Below, in pieces: positions 63,981-64,000 of a stretch of 64,000 bases of DNA (positions within the stretch are counted from its first letter, which is position 1; each line of letters starts with the position of its first letter). Below the pieces are notes generated by a model. It had not been told where the DNA came from and did no database searches. It was given only the letters and a program-made list of their open reading frames with translations. The position numbers and the translations under genes were made by a program. The DNA is from Pedobacter sp. PF22-3 (GTDB lineage Bacteria; Bacteroidota; Bacteroidia; Sphingobacteriales; Sphingobacteriaceae). The stretch spans positions 124,001-188,000 of the forward strand of contig NZ_JAPIVP010000009.1 in assembly GCF_026239555.1 (NCBI RefSeq). Reading direction: 5' to 3'.

Positions 63981-64000
63981 CCGGTTTATAGATACTTTGT

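Overview
The window reads as a chromosomal segment of a Bacteroidota bacterium, most likely Sphingobacteriaceae and Pedobacter-like. Grounds: moderate-to-low GC; promoters of the Bacteroidota type (TAnnTTTG -7 boxes); a gliding-motility/T9SS type-B C-terminal sorting domain; periplasmic enzymes with signal peptides ending in AQ; and gene pairs typical of this group (thioester alpha-2-macroglobulin plus PBP1C, LigD with DUF3606, RND operon with lipoprotein adaptor and outer-membrane factor). The species call is inference. There is no rRNA, CRISPR array, transposase, integrase or phage gene; one tRNA-Arg(TCT) is present.

Layout. 1-3.1 kb: a secreted surface protein with a YVTN beta-propeller, MBG-type repeats and a T9SS sorting domain. 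3.5-10.6 kb: redox and electrophile-response modules, namely a divergent HxlR/SDR pair, an AKR-SDR-AraC operon, an EamA exporter, and a divergent NmrA-like quinone reductase/HxlR pair arranged like E. coli ytfG-ytfH. 10.6-13.1 kb: a worn locus beside the tRNA gene. It holds an Fpg/Nei glycosylase broken by a nonsense codon at codon 8, the tail of a lost beta-barrel gene, and an orphan protein with the leader motif of eCIS/DUF4157-type cargo. 13.5-20.1 kb: a hexuronate operon (GH2 glucuronidase, GH88, SDR in the fructuronate-reductase position, UxuA) divergent from a LacI regulator with a perfect 20-bp operator palindrome.

20.3-28.1 kb: a divergent MFS/MarR pair with twin operators on the two promoters, a YycJ-type metallohydrolase, glutathione peroxidase, TopA and small proteins. 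28.3-36.8 kb: the alpha-2-macroglobulin/PBP1C pair, with an unusual hairpin array between the genes, followed by three tandem copies of a 229-bp non-coding repeat. 37.8-49 kb: housekeeping and accessory genes (lysoplasmalogenase, Vsr-like nuclease, PAP2, HAD, GalM, YghZ-type reductase, CDF transporter, quinone reductase plus aldehyde dehydrogenase, PAS histidine kinase). 49.6-58 kb: a Dabb protein, the three-domain DNA ligase LigD with a DUF3606 gene, a GT87-like membrane protein, a second DUF3606-like gene, a serine hydrolase, a VOC protein and an aldo/keto reductase. 58.2-63.9 kb: a complete RND efflux operon (adaptor, pump, outer-membrane factor) with a recognisable promoter at the window's right edge.

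The most interesting material is not one large system. It is (i) the orphan eCIS-type cargo candidate in a decaying tRNA-proximal locus, (ii) the nonsense-interrupted DNA glycosylase, (iii) several families of structured intergenic repeats, some with compensatory stem changes, and (iv) well-defined regulator operators (GTTAC arrays at both HxlR loci, MarR twin sites, LacI palindrome).
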